From the NCBI RefSeq assembly GCF_012273895.1, contig NC_052113.1, positions 4,454,195 through 4,518,194 on the forward strand: a stretch of 64,000 nt of DNA. Reading direction: 5' to 3'. Positions 1 to 10,512 of the stretch are shown piece after piece. The stretch is from Zerene cesonia (lineage: Eukaryota > Arthropoda > Insecta > Lepidoptera > Pieridae). A model generated the notes under the pieces. The model was not told where the DNA came from. It did no database searches and saw only the letters and a program-made list of their open reading frames with translations. Within the stretch, counting starts at the first letter, position 1. Every line of letters begins with the position of its first letter. The position numbers and the translations under genes are program-made.

Positions 1-824
1 ACTGGTTATAAGTACCTACATAACCAAAAGAGTAAAATAGTTCAAAATAACCAAATTTTTTTCAATACCTTCAATCTAATAAATCGCCTTTAAACTGATT
101 GAACTAGACCAAATTAAAACGAGACAACACGTAAGACTGCTGGTGCAGCTTACAAATAAGAAAAAAGTGATTAAAATTAGTTTATCAGTCAAAAAGCCCT
201 TCAAATTGAGAACTTTCTCATTTTTGAAGTCGCTTAAAAATCACACGTAATATCTATACATTCCTTTAGATTTTAATAATGCCAAAATTATACATTCTAC
301 ATTGAAATTTTATAAAATAATTGTACTTCTCGCAGTAAATAAAAATATAGGTAAATGAGAAGATCAATGTCTAATCTAAAACTAGAAGTCTTAAGTTTTA
401 CGTATGGAGTAGGTCAGGACTAAAATAGATTGCCTTGTGTTTGACTCAATAAATCCGAGTCGAAATACAACACTAATAATGCAGTGTACAGTCTAGGGCG
501 TACCTTAGTTCTGTATCTGGTAAAAGCAAATATTGTTGATTTCAATTCGGTCAGTTAAGAATTTCTTATGCTATGCTATCTATTGAATACTTTCTCGTAT
601 TGTTTGTTTTGATTTGAATTCTCGATTAGTAAATACGTCATACGCGTTCAAGATTTTCTGCGTGGAACTCTAATTTGTTTATAATTAATTGTTAATATAA
701 AAAATGTTTAAAGTTTGCAGGAAGATCATTATTTATCCTTTAGCGTTTAAAGTCTGTACCGTAGTTTTTCGTACTCGGTTTACCCGTTTACGCCTTATTT
801 TTATCTAAAATAATAAACAGAATT
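1..824. other. AT-rich non-coding sequence
   Basis: No reading frame, splice-site pair or recognisable repeat could be supported here. A 16-base stretch at 227-242 (aagtcgcttaaaaatc) recurs at 4150-4165 in the same orientation, which may be a trace of a dispersed repeat or chance in AT-rich DNA. The last 77 bases duplicate the start of the sequence beyond the N gap. Confidence 0.6.
748..824 (+). repeat. 77-base copy A at left edge of N gap
   Basis: These 77 bases are identical, in the same orientation, to 1825-1901 immediately right of the gap. The copy stops exactly at the first N and its partner begins exactly at the first base after the last N. That is what two overlapping contigs look like when a scaffolder joins them without merging. 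Confidence 0.97.
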
Positions 825-1824
825 NNNNNNNNNNNNNNNNNNNNNNNNNNNNNNNNNNNNNNNNNNNNNNNNNNNNNNNNNNNNNNNNNNNNNNNNNNNN
901 NNNNNNNNNNNNNNNNNNNNNNNNNNNNNNNNNNNNNNNNNNNNNNNNNNNNNNNNNNNNNNNNNNNNNNNNNNNNNNNNNNNNNNNNNNNNNNNNNNNN
1001 NNNNNNNNNNNNNNNNNNNNNNNNNNNNNNNNNNNNNNNNNNNNNNNNNNNNNNNNNNNNNNNNNNNNNNNNNNNNNNNNNNNNNNNNNNNNNNNNNNNN
1101 NNNNNNNNNNNNNNNNNNNNNNNNNNNNNNNNNNNNNNNNNNNNNNNNNNNNNNNNNNNNNNNNNNNNNNNNNNNNNNNNNNNNNNNNNNNNNNNNNNNN
1201 NNNNNNNNNNNNNNNNNNNNNNNNNNNNNNNNNNNNNNNNNNNNNNNNNNNNNNNNNNNNNNNNNNNNNNNNNNNNNNNNNNNNNNNNNNNNNNNNNNNN
1301 NNNNNNNNNNNNNNNNNNNNNNNNNNNNNNNNNNNNNNNNNNNNNNNNNNNNNNNNNNNNNNNNNNNNNNNNNNNNNNNNNNNNNNNNNNNNNNNNNNNN
1401 NNNNNNNNNNNNNNNNNNNNNNNNNNNNNNNNNNNNNNNNNNNNNNNNNNNNNNNNNNNNNNNNNNNNNNNNNNNNNNNNNNNNNNNNNNNNNNNNNNNN
1501 NNNNNNNNNNNNNNNNNNNNNNNNNNNNNNNNNNNNNNNNNNNNNNNNNNNNNNNNNNNNNNNNNNNNNNNNNNNNNNNNNNNNNNNNNNNNNNNNNNNN
1601 NNNNNNNNNNNNNNNNNNNNNNNNNNNNNNNNNNNNNNNNNNNNNNNNNNNNNNNNNNNNNNNNNNNNNNNNNNNNNNNNNNNNNNNNNNNNNNNNNNNN
1701 NNNNNNNNNNNNNNNNNNNNNNNNNNNNNNNNNNNNNNNNNNNNNNNNNNNNNNNNNNNNNNNNNNNNNNNNNNNNNNNNNNNNNNNNNNNNNNNNNNNN
1801 NNNNNNNNNNNNNNNNNNNNNNNN
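825..1824. other. Assembly gap of exactly 1000 N
   Basis: The run is exactly 1000 N, a conventional placeholder length and not a measured distance. Because its edges are a perfect 77-base duplicate, the true gap is probably zero or negative (contigs overlapping by 77 bases). In that case later coordinates in this window are inflated by about 1077 bases. Confidence 0.98.
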
Positions 1825-1901
1825 TAAAGTCTGTACCGTAGTTTTTCGTACTCGGTTTACCCGTTTACGCCTTATTTTTATCTAAAATAATAAACAGAAT
1901 T
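1825..1901 (+). repeat. 77-base copy B at right edge of N gap
   Basis: Exact direct duplicate of 748-824, starting at the first non-N base. A real tandem duplication interrupted by a gap cannot be excluded, but it would not be expected to align so exactly with both gap edges. Confidence 0.97.
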
Positions 1902-2220
1902 TTAGTGCAGGTACACTATTTTCTAGACAACATATTGTATAGACATCTAGCAGAGGGATTGCGTCGCTCAGGCCTCCATTCAAACAGAGTAGTTTTGTAG
2001 TGGAAATGGCTTACTAAGGTGATGCGTCCGAATCGCTACCGAAGCCCGATAATGCATTGTCCAGTTACGAACACCCCCCAAAATATAGCGTGCGAAAAAA
2101 CCTTCACCACCCGCTATCATTAATGTCCCCCCACCGCGCACTAAGCTTCTTTTTTTAATACATAACTTTTTTTCAAGATGCATTTTTACATGTTTCGGCC
2201 TAAAACTTTACACACCCAGA
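1902..2220. other. Unassigned non-coding sequence
   Basis: Intermediate in GC content. A minus-strand frame of about 67 codons crosses it but has no splice or start context that I would trust. No repeat recognised. Confidence 0.4.
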
Positions 2221-3029
2221 AGCGTGAGCTGACTGAAACGGTAACGCCTATCGACTCTCGGATTTCTCTTTCTCACGCGGACAAAGTGCGCGCCGGACGA
2301 TAGTGGCGCGAGCGAAACAGCCTATCGCTTGCCTCTGCTCCGTCTTAAACCAAGATTAAGGCTCTATTGCGATTTTCCATACGCATATTCTTGGACGCAA
2401 TGCATTAAACGTCAACGTAGACCACACAGTCTCATGTCAAATATTGAAGATTAAAATGCAATGTATTGGAAATATTTTGTCAATGATAGAAAGTACTTGC
2501 GTCTGAAAGAAAGTAAACACTATATGTCTCACTCTAGCGTCCAGTGCGAAGGCATTCGCGCCACGACAATTGAGTTGAGTTGAATTGAATTGAGTTGGTT
2601 AAACCGTAAAAATGGTGCGGGCGGGTATCGCCACGCGAGAAAGAGACGAACGAAAGGCGGGTTGGCCGAGACCGCTGCCTTCTTCTCCTCGACTTACGCC
2701 GAGGCGCGACTAGTGAACGTCAGCGCACTGACGTGGACGGCCGCATTTGTGTTAGTCTGTGCCTCGTTTGACAGCCACTGAAAAAAATATTTCGCGCGTT
2801 TTTGACAGCTGCAAACGAACTTTGTGCGCGTTCGAAAATTAAACTTTTTTAAATGTGTTATTGTATATTATTGTACTGAAGGTGGAATTTGTTCGATCTG
2901 TGCTAATTATTTGGCTGTACTGGCCGTTGAGACGTTATTAAGTGATGAATCAGCGAACGCCGGCTAATTAACAGCGTCACTGCTACGAAAACAAATCTCG
3001 TAACTCCGATATTTTATCGCTTGGATATT
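2221..3029 (+). promoter_or_regulatory. GC-rich island, candidate promoter and leader exon
   Basis: This is the most GC- and CpG-rich stretch of the first 20 kb, in otherwise AT-rich DNA. Seen directly: a near-palindrome at 2717-2734 with 7-base arms (acgtcag/ctgacgt), several gcgcg clusters, and a good plus-strand splice donor, gtaagtat, at 3030 (preceded by att, so the exonic side is weak). Between the island and the donor runs about 200 bases with no long frame; the ATG at about 2944 opens only a 7-codon frame. This fits a promoter with an untranslated first exon spliced at 3029/3030, upstream of the coding exons at 6470 and 26959. There is no clear TATA box or initiator, so the start of transcription is not placed. 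A conserved enhancer is the alternative. Confidence 0.35.
2571..2595 (+). repeat. Short (TGART)5 pentanucleotide repeat
   Basis: Five tandem units of tgagt/tgaat are visible, followed by tgg. This is a simple sequence repeat inside the GC-rich island. A 63-codon frame starting on a TTG here runs through the island and is probably chance. Confidence 0.8.
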
Positions 3030-5394
3030 GTAAGTATCATGTTGCAATGACATTGTGATCCGCGTCTTTTTTTGTAACTTTATATTTTGTTTTTTTTTGT
3101 AATAGTTAAAATGTATTAACTTAATACCAATTAAACTGACCAATAAGTGACAAACAAATCTATTGTAGTGATACCTGTTGAGTATAGTTCACAATTAATA
3201 AACAAAAAGGTGAACAAAACTAAACACAAGTATATTTCCATAAAAAACATTGACATGCATTTAAAACATGTATCATAAAATAAATTAGTGCTCGCTATTT
3301 TACATTACCGCGACCTTTACGATTCGAGCGCAAAAAAGGTTCACATTAAAAATCCAACGACTAACGAACAACATTATAACGCACCGACGACCGCAATCAC
3401 GCTTATGAAAAACAAATGATAGTTTAAAATTAACTTTACGAAAAAAAAAAAAGTTGGGACGCAAAAAGTTCATATTTTTACTGACACGTTGGAAAAGTTC
3501 AGACGGGGCGGGGCGAGCGCTTGTCGAACAGCTGATTGGTTCGGGTACATCGTGTATAACATTTTTCCGTAGGTATTTTTTGTACATATATTATATATTT
3601 TTTTTTTTACATGAAAACTATGTTTATCGGAGAGGCATTAATGAGAAATTCAAGAATTTCGTAACGAGTTTTTTGTGGGATGAAATTAGTTATCTATATG
3701 TGAATGCTTTTTTGAATCTCATATGTTTTGGTGGTTATAAATTAAAAATGTGTTTCATTATTAAGGCATTTCGTATATAAAATAATGCAATAAATGATTA
3801 TTAGTAATTGTTTATTTATATTGTGTGTATTTAAACACAATAGATTAAAATATCAATCAAATTATAATATGTTCTGATCTCTAACTATATATAGTCTGAA
3901 TTAAAGTTGCAACTTAAAAAACGGTTTAAATTTTAACATCTTTGAAAAGTGAAGTAATATTACTTATAATTTATTATTTTCACAACATCCTATTTCACTT
4001 ATTTATCTATCTAGCGATTTCTTTATTCCGGTTGATATAGAAACCCTGCTATATACATTAAATTAATTGGAACATAAGATATACATTAATAAAAAAAAAT
4101 TTTTTGGTTATTATCATAAATATCATATAGGTTTTGGTTAAATTTTCTAAAGTCGCTTAAAAATCCCTGTTATACAATAAAATACTTATCTAAAATGCCT
4201 TATAAACTAAAATAAATATACATAAAATATAATACAAATACGTTATAACACTAATGTATATGTTCTTCCATATCATCACATCGCATCTCATTCATAATAT
4301 AATTCATTGAACTCAATCAACACATGATTCATTTGTGTCTAACTATGAATCATACGATTCAATTGTCCACTTTTAATTTATTGCTCGAAAATCAAGACAT
4401 AAATATGACTCAATTTAGAGACTTCAAGAATCCAATAACATTATAACATGCTAAAATTCATATTTAACTAAAACCTTGATCATTATTGAGTTTCTTTTAA
4501 ACTTAACGTCACACGTTATTTGTATAATATTATATCTACTTAATAAAAAGTGTCTCATTAATTGCAAGTCAAATAAAGTCGCCCCTAGAGGTAAGAATAG
4601 AAATGCTAGCATCCCGACATTTTACGACAAACAGAACACCGTCTCTGACATCAAGTTTTATAACCGAACAATTACATTTAATCAGACCATTTTCCCGTCC
4701 CTCACCAGCATGCCATAAAAACGTAAGTGTAAAAGAGACAAACGTAACGGTACAGCTACGCCCATCAATATCTAATTGCTTTTATTATTTTAAGGCATCG
4801 TAATCATTATGGCCGCAATAAAAATTGTAATTACTTCTCATTAGTTCAATTGAGAATTTTCTAGACACGGTTTAGTTGATAATATGTTGACTGCGAAACG
4901 CTGTTGCAACGAAATTATATTAGAATATTTATATTGAATCACTCACTTTTCAAGAACAAGGGAATTATTCTCCCAGGTGAAATCAGACGATACATTTTAT
5001 GATCGTCAGACACGGATCATATCAATCAATATTAATGATCACATCGAAATATGGAACTAATCGATGTTTTTGAAATTTAAATATCCGTAAGTTTTAAAAT
5101 TTTGGAACATCGATTAATTTAATAATTGCTGCTTTAATAATACGTTAGACGTTTCCGTGTTAAGACAAAATTACGTTTTTATAATATGTAATCAGTTACG
5201 CTGTATTACATCACACTTAAGTTTTTCTATGAACTCGTTGTTATTCATTTGTATTTTACCTACACCTCTATACCCCATAATAGCTAATTTTAATAATCGG
5301 GAATGTCTTTTAAGACAATAAATTTATAGCATTACATTAAAACGCAAGCGGATCACCCGAAGTTCATTAAAAGCGCTTTCCATGAATCCCCAGT
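3030..5394. other. AT-rich stretch, no gene found
   Basis: Apart from the promoter-like cluster at 3505-3595, I see only AT-rich sequence with dense stops. Frames of 80-108 codons occur but are rich in Ile, Phe, Tyr and Asn codons as expected from composition. A donor-like aggtaaga at about 4590 has no convincing acceptor before it. Confidence 0.5.
3505..3600 (+). promoter_or_regulatory. Promoter-like cluster: GC box, E-box, CCAAT, TATA-like
   Basis: Four classical elements line up within about 95 bases: a GC box ggggcggggc at 3505-3514, the E-box cagctg at 3529-3534, an inverted CCAAT box (attgg) at 3535-3539, and a TATA-like tatatatttt near 3590. The surroundings are AT-rich, so the GC box stands out while the TATA-like match does not. 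No transcript start or first exon can be assigned downstream. It may be an alternative promoter or an enhancer for the inferred gene. Confidence 0.25.
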
Positions 5395-5560
5395 GCTATT
5401 AAGTTCACGAAAGGGCGCGCGAAAAGCATCCAACGAGGAAAACTTCAGCGAAAAGTTTGGTGGCACGCACGTGGTTTACACGTGGTCTTGAGTGAAAAAT
5501 CGCGCAGGTCCCGCGCGCTCCTTGTCGCCCCTCCGCCTCCCCGCACCGCACTCAACTCTA
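5395..5560. promoter_or_regulatory. GC-rich island with tandem CACGTG E-boxes
   Basis: Two CACGTG palindromes sit at 5468-5473 and 5479-5484, inside a direct repeat cacgtgg-ttta-cacgtgg, with centres 11 bases apart (about one helical turn). bHLH and bHLH-PAS factors bind CACGTG, and paired E-boxes at close fixed spacing are known from clock-controlled promoters in insects; that link is inference. The island continues with pyrimidine-rich, CpG-containing sequence to about 5560. Confidence 0.3.
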
Positions 5561-5963
5561 TCCTTTCTAAACGAGCTCTACTAAGATTTGCCATTTCCGT
5601 ATTCACTTTTCAAACAGCGAATTGGCGCGTGCAACAACATTCGATTGCGATATTCCTTTTTTGAATTAAAACATAATTGTTTTTTTAATTTCTCTGTCAG
5701 TTGTTTTATAGATTGCCAATGAAATATTTATTATTTTTAGTATCTTAATATAATTGTCGGCTGCGCTAAAATATGCACAATAAATAACATTCAATGTCAC
5801 TTCCATATAATAAAATATAGCAAAATTGAAAAACGAATGCACTTTATATGCATCGTAAAAATTAATATACTATATTATTAACATCGTCATGATTATTATT
5901 TATAAATTTGATAATAAAAATAATTTCTTCGTTGGCAGTCAGGTTGCTGTTTTAATAAACATA
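5561..5963. other. AT-rich, nothing recognised
   Basis: No gene, repeat or splice pair could be supported. Confidence 0.5.
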
Positions 5964-6025
5964 TGTTCATGGGCGGTAGTCATCGCTTACCATTAAGGAA
6001 ACTTTCAGCTCATTTGCTGAAAGTT
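5964..6025 (+). mobile_element. Fragment of lepidopteran non-LTR-type repeat, 3' part
   Basis: The stretch gttcatgggcggtagtcatc followed by gcttaccatta matches the pattern (catgggcggyggtnatcgcttaccatcaggcga) that ends a very common lepidopteran repeat, probably RTE-like. Related pieces occur here at 7370-7515 (same strand) and 27441-27530 (opposite). The fragment runs into a perfect hairpin: aactttcagc at 6000-6009 pairs with gctgaaagtt at 6016-6025 across a 6-base loop. Family name is from memory. Confidence 0.5.
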
Positions 6026-6469
6026 CCCTCAATCGTAAAACAAACTTCTTCAAAAAATTCCTTCTCATATTTATGAATGAAGTCAGACTCAGTTTTTCGT
6101 AAAGTATAAAATTTATCAGATGAAGAAATCCTCTAAAACAATTTAACATAAAAACTAAAAAGCAATGTCAAGATTATGCTCCGCGTTCTTAGTAGGTTCC
6201 TATTGTAATAAAACTCAGATTTTCTGTTAGAGTGACATAACGTCTATAAAGATAGTACTAGTTATGTAGCCGCAATAAATGAATTAAATATAAAATAATA
6301 AAATAACATTAATTTTTAACATAACATTTTTTGATATAAAATCAAGTATATTTCTTATAAGACCCCACTGACTACCGAATTCCCAATTAGTGGGAACTGC
6401 GTTTCGGTTGTCGGTGGCTTCTCCCTTAAAACTATGTTATTTATTAAATATTTTTTTAATCTTCAACAG
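6026..6469. other. AT-rich sequence upstream of the exon candidate
   Basis: No feature recognised except the pyrimidine tract (tttttttaatcttcaacag) immediately before 6470, which forms the acceptor of the exon candidate. Confidence 0.5.
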
Positions 6470-6564
6470 TCGCAAGATCCGGTCCTGTGACGGCGGCAAG
6501 CTGTTTTACCCTTATTTGAAAACGTCTTCCCTCCAAAGGGACTTCCTTTTTGCCAGTGGCTCCG
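6470..6564 (+). CDS. Probable internal coding exon, unknown protein
   Basis: A T-rich tract and caacag precede 6470; the donor g|gtaagt follows 6564, an optimal insect donor. Of the three frames only one is open: one base completing a codon, 31 codons, one base left over. The peptide begins RKIRSCDGGKLF and continues through YPYLKTSSLQRDFLF to ASGS; it is basic at the start with aromatic residues in the middle. GC content is clearly higher than in the flanks. The leftover G joins the AC at the start of the 26959 exon to make GAC (Asp), so the two exons are phase-compatible, which happens one time in three by chance. I do not recognise a domain. If the intron is retained, translation stops two codons after the exon (Gly-Lys-stop), so a short alternative C-terminus is also possible. 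Confidence 0.5.
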
Positions 6565-6723
6565 GTAAGTAACCACTCTGCTATTGTAGGATTATAGGCA
6601 CCAAGGCATTCCATATAAAATAAACAATCTAGATATCAAGCATTGGGTTGTCTTATCGTACGAATGTTAGAGTGTTCCCTCCACGTATTGCGATAATACA
6701 TATGTCGTTGTTATTGTATTACA

Positions 6724-6775
6724 ATGCAGTTTTGTCGAATATATGATTCATCGCGATGCGGGCAGTGGAGCGAAG
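6724..6775 (+). CDS. Possible alternative first coding exon
   Basis: An ATG at 6724 opens a frame of 17 codons (MQFCRIYDSSRCGQWSE) plus one base, ending at a strong donor, aag|gtaaga, at 6776. The leftover G again fits the AC at 26959 to give Asp, so this exon could replace the 6470 exon as the N-terminus of the same protein. It is not in phase after the 6470 exon (a stop appears), so the two would be alternatives, not neighbours in one mRNA. An internal acceptor (acaatgcag before 6730) also exists. The frame is short and the evidence is mainly the donor, phase and locally raised GC. Confidence 0.25.
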
Positions 6776-7369
6776 GTAAGATTCGATAGAATGAGGGTCG
6801 AATTTTGACTGCTATCCGATCCAAGTGACAGATACTGACATGGAAAATCTAATAAGAAATAATGTTGTGCTAATAATTTCAATGTTTGTTGTGTTTGAAT
6901 CTTATTCGTTTAGTTAAATTTATTTACAGCTTATACACATTCATATTTTACATTTTTTTCATTTGGTTCAAATTTGCCAACAGCTTGGTGGAATTAATAG
7001 TGCCATCAGGCAGTTGTTTTAATTAAATAACTAGAAATCGCTCACTCTCTGCTTCTAGAACATATATAGCCTATAAGCAAACAGGGTTTTCGTACTAATC
7101 AAACTGTGAAAGAATTTAAAATCGGCCCAGTGCTTCCTAAAATTAACCTATACTTATAATCTCACAAATTTTAGATCCTTATACACCCAGTTTAACGTTA
7201 TAGTTCGAATTAAAGAAGTGAGATATTATTTTATATGAGTTTGAGCAACCTATGTTTATTCTTTCGAAAGAAACCACATACGACAACCACGAGTCGACAC
7301 TGCATGCGATTCAACAATTTTGTAAGACGAGGGCAGCTGAAGGCTGTATCCTTTTGCTAACTTTGCCCA

Positions 7370-7515
7370 GTCCATTCCTTTATTCAAGTCGTCAATCCTT
7401 GTTCCTTTTAATTCCATGCAGAGGGTTATGTCTGCAAATATTCATGGGCGGTGGTGACCGCATACTATCAGGCGAATCACCAACCGGTAGCCGCTCTGTG
7501 ATATTCTATATCAAA
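7370..7515 (+). mobile_element. Degenerate fragment of the same RTE-like repeat
   Basis: The sequence passes from a t/c-rich stretch (attcctttattcaagtc, ccttgttccttttaattcc) through tgcaaatattcatgggcggtg to actatcaggcgaatcac. This order, pyrimidine-rich part then catgggcggyggt then atcaggcga, matches the 3' part of a common lepidopteran dispersed repeat. A 104-codon open frame across it is coincidental. Diverged, so probably old. Confidence 0.5.
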
Positions 7516-9558
7516 CATCAGTATAAAAAAAGAGACAAATATAATATTATGAGATACCTGAAGTAGGCAATTATTAATTTGTTTTAATAAAGGGTTGTCT
7601 AACAAACATTTTAATATTCAATTGAAAACAAACAGTAGCCGGCAACGAGTTGATAGCTTTGACAAACTTACAGCTAAAACATTTCGTATAAGACGAATTT
7701 ATAGATTCAGTATTCTAAGGTTTTATTTTAACTTATTTTACTTTTGAGTATAAATAAGAAATACGAGTTGAAATAAGGAATTAGCAGTATGTTAAGATGT
7801 ACTGACAGAAAGTTTGAATGATCGTTTATGAATGAGAGAAGCGCGAAGGAATTTGCTTTAGGATTATATAAAATATGGTTAACAAAGAAAGTTTAAGAAC
7901 GGTACATTTTTAAGCTATTTGGGTGACGATTTTTTTAATCTTCTAATTGAATATTATTTGAAAATATGGATCATCGTAAATTGTCAATTAGTCAAAAAGT
8001 TAGTAAAGTAATAATATGCATTTAAATCTAAACATGATTTTACACCAACAAAAATACGCAATAAAATACATTGTGTCAAGACATATCTAAGAAATTTAAA
8101 AATATATCCATAGGTAAATGTTTTGGCATAATCATCGCGACATTATGCCTCTTAGAATTAAAATTGTTAATAGTTGCGTTATTTATTATGTACATTAATT
8201 CCTGTATCACTTTGTGTCCGTATTTAAAATTTAAATTATTGGTAACAATTATTTATCACCGCATAAAATTAAACATATCGCAATATATTACATTTTAACA
8301 AGAAGATCAAGTGAAAAGTGGATTTTTCCTTTCTCATATCAAAAAGAGCCAGGCAAAAAGAACATTGCGCAAGCGCCGCCATAACTCCCCAAATAAAAGG
8401 ATATGAATACTTGTAATGATTGCTTAATTCTTTCAAATTGTTAGTTAAATTATTTTATTAACACAAGTACAGGTTTCCGGATCATTAGATTATTTCGAAT
8501 CAAAACATGGGAAGGTCCTTGAATGCAAATGATGTAAATGTCATGGGGGCTCATTAAACCCGTAGTTGGATACTTAAATGGTTTAATCTTTTAAATTGCT
8601 TAATTAGTTCGGAATTATTTCGTAACTTATCAGTTAGCAACCATTACTTTACATACAAAGTATTTTGGAAGTTTTATTGCTTACTTAATATGGACATGAT
8701 GGTTTGGAAAACACGAAAAAAAGCGTTTGGAGATTATGTACCTATAGGAAGAAATGAAATAACATTCTGATCGATCGGTGTAACAATAAATTTATGCAAA
8801 AAAAAACCTCATATATTCTGCTCTCTTTATAAAACCCAGCATCGCGTTTAAGAAATTTGAAATTCGAAATTATAAATCATTTGTAATGTACACAAAGATA
8901 TAACAATAATTTATACATCATCATCATCATAATATTAATATACATATATGGATGTACGATACATTCTTGATAATTGATAGACTTATGATTCACGACAGTA
9001 TTTTAAAGAATAAATTCGTAATCCAAAAAACCCTACCTATTAAAAATACATTATTCGATTATATATATAAACATGATACGTCGTAATTAACAAGACATCA
9101 ACCGGTAGCCGAATCTAGCGCCGGCCAGTTTGTCACCAACAAAGCACGTCAACACAAACTACATTTATTTAACAAAGCAATTAACATGAGCCGAGATGTC
9201 ATATTCACATTCTTTTAATTATTTCGCAGAACACTTGGCACCCTCACTATTAGGGCGAGGTAAACCTGAGGCAATGCAAGCATAATATTTCAAAAATTTT
9301 ACCCGTATTTGGTCGCTTACATCTTTGAAAAAATCATAATACGTTCAAATAAATATGTAGTTTATTGTCTTGTATCTAATACTTGCTTGATGTTTTTTAC
9401 CTAGTCCTTTTTATCGTAGTCATTAACAATAATTAAGCTAAAGACGTGGTATTATATTTATTTTATACGATTCATTATGGTTTTTGTGACACTAAAACTA
9501 CTTTTTTGGGTTCCTTACTAAAACAATGTAATCGTAAAGTAGAGTACGATTTAAGATA
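7516..9558. other. AT-rich intronic sequence
   Basis: Dense stops in all frames. A short catcatcatcat run near 8920 is a simple repeat. A slightly GC-richer patch at 9100-9140 (accggtagcc...gcgccggcc) could be conserved regulatory sequence, without further evidence. Confidence 0.5.
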
Positions 9559-9852
9559 CACTAGCTGTGACCCGCGGTTGAAACCGCGTAAGTCCGTATC
9601 CCGTAGGAATATCGGTATAAAAAGTGCCTGTGTTATTTTAGTTGTCCAGCTATCTACGAAGCAAAATAGTATTACTATTCACCAATAGATGTCAGGGAAA
9701 AAAAACACGAATAAAACACGAATATGACATTTTCTAAAAAAAATTCCTAGCTAGATCGATTTATCGCCCTCGAAAACCCCTATATACTAAATTTCATGAA
9801 AATCGTTGGAGCCGATTCCGAGATCCCAATTATATATATATATATATATATA
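9559..9852 (+). mobile_element. Dispersed repeat, 'ctagctgtg-cccgcgg' family
   Basis: The start, actagctgtgacccgcggtt, is the hallmark of a very abundant lepidopteran repeat. Positions 9591-9625 match the reverse complement of 53848-53882 with one difference in 35 bases, so two independent copies of this family are in the window in opposite orientations. The body then reads aaatttcatgaaaatcgttg, as expected in this family, and ends in a (TA)11 run at 9831-9852. I do not know whether the family is a SINE, a truncated LINE tail or a Helitron-like element. Confidence 0.65.
9831..9852 (+). repeat. (TA)11 microsatellite
   Basis: Eleven uninterrupted TA units close the 9559 repeat copy. Tails of simple repeats are common at the 3' end of retroposed elements and mutate quickly. 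Confidence 0.95.
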
Positions 9853-9998
9853 CAAGAATTGCTCGTTTAAAGGTATAAGATACAAATAATTTGACGTTTG
9901 TGACGATATAAAATTAGCACGTTATTTCCCCTAAGAAAAGGGCCAATCCTTTATTTCATGCTTGCGGTTGTTTATCTAACTACGATCTATGTCGATAT

Positions 9999-10211
9999 TA
10001 AGTGAAGTCCCGTGTCCCCTACTGGGGTATGGGGCAGATGATATACATCTGTTTCACTGATCGATTTTCTTTATGGACAAGTAAGTGATCAGCCTTCTGT
10101 GTCCTGCCAGACCGAGACATTTTTTTTATTGTCCCCTCCGGGAATCGAACCCAGGACCACTAGGTTCTACGCTCACGCGTTTACCACTGTAGCAAGGAGG
10201 CGTCAATGTCG
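9999..10211 (-). mobile_element. tRNA-derived SINE with 11-base target-site duplications
   Basis: Read on the minus strand, the element starts at 10211 and shows a Pol III A-box-like tagc/tacagtggtaaacgcg region and a B box ggtcctgggttcgattcc, then a body containing tctcggtctggcaggacaca, ctgatcacttacttgtcc and cagatgtatatcatctgccc, ending at 9999. It is bracketed by perfect 11-base duplications, tatgtcgatat, at 9988-9998 and 10212-10222. This is the structure of a SINE inserted by LINE machinery and fits a family I remember as widespread in Lepidoptera. The perfect duplications and intact promoter boxes suggest a fairly recent insertion. It is not a functional tRNA gene. Confidence 0.92.
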
Positions 10212-10430
10212 TATGTCGATATACTTGGCACAAAAGTTTTCCAACATCAAAGTTAAGTTTGTTACTCGAGCCGCTTTTACGGATCCTTGGAGGTCCGACT
10301 CGCACTTGACCGGCTTTTTTGTAGAGCATGCGCACTAGATGTTAATAAAATGCTATGAGCCATTTTTTTACTAAACATTAAGACATTCTAGACATTGATA
10401 ATAGGTAGATAGTTTTTTTTGTCACATGGA

Positions 10431-10512
10431 ATATTAGTGGCGTCGAAAAGGTCATTTTATGTCAATTCATTATTTATCTTATTTAAATGACCTTTTTTTG
10501 TTCTTCTAATAT
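10431..10512. repeat. Imperfect foldback, about 82 bases
   Basis: Inner arms aaaaggtcattt (10446-10457) and aaatgacctttt (10485-10496) are perfect 12-base inverted repeats; outer arms atattag (10431-10437) and ctaatat (10506-10512) also pair, with unpaired bases between. It could be a decayed miniature inverted-repeat element or a hairpin precursor. No target-site duplication found. Confidence 0.5.

Noticed and set aside
3300..3780. Overlapping frames of 95 and 108 codons on opposite strands
   Set aside because: Low-complexity Phe/Ile/Lys-rich translations over homopolymer runs; both strands open at once indicates composition, not coding.
8919..8931. catcatcatcat run as an antisense (GAT)n SINE tail
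   Set aside because: None of the preceding hallmark sequence (cagtggga, gggctgatg) is present next to it; only a simple repeat.
10130..10205. A genuine tRNA gene on the minus strand
   Set aside because: A and B boxes are present but no cloverleaf acceptor stem closes, and the sequence continues into a SINE body with flanking duplications.
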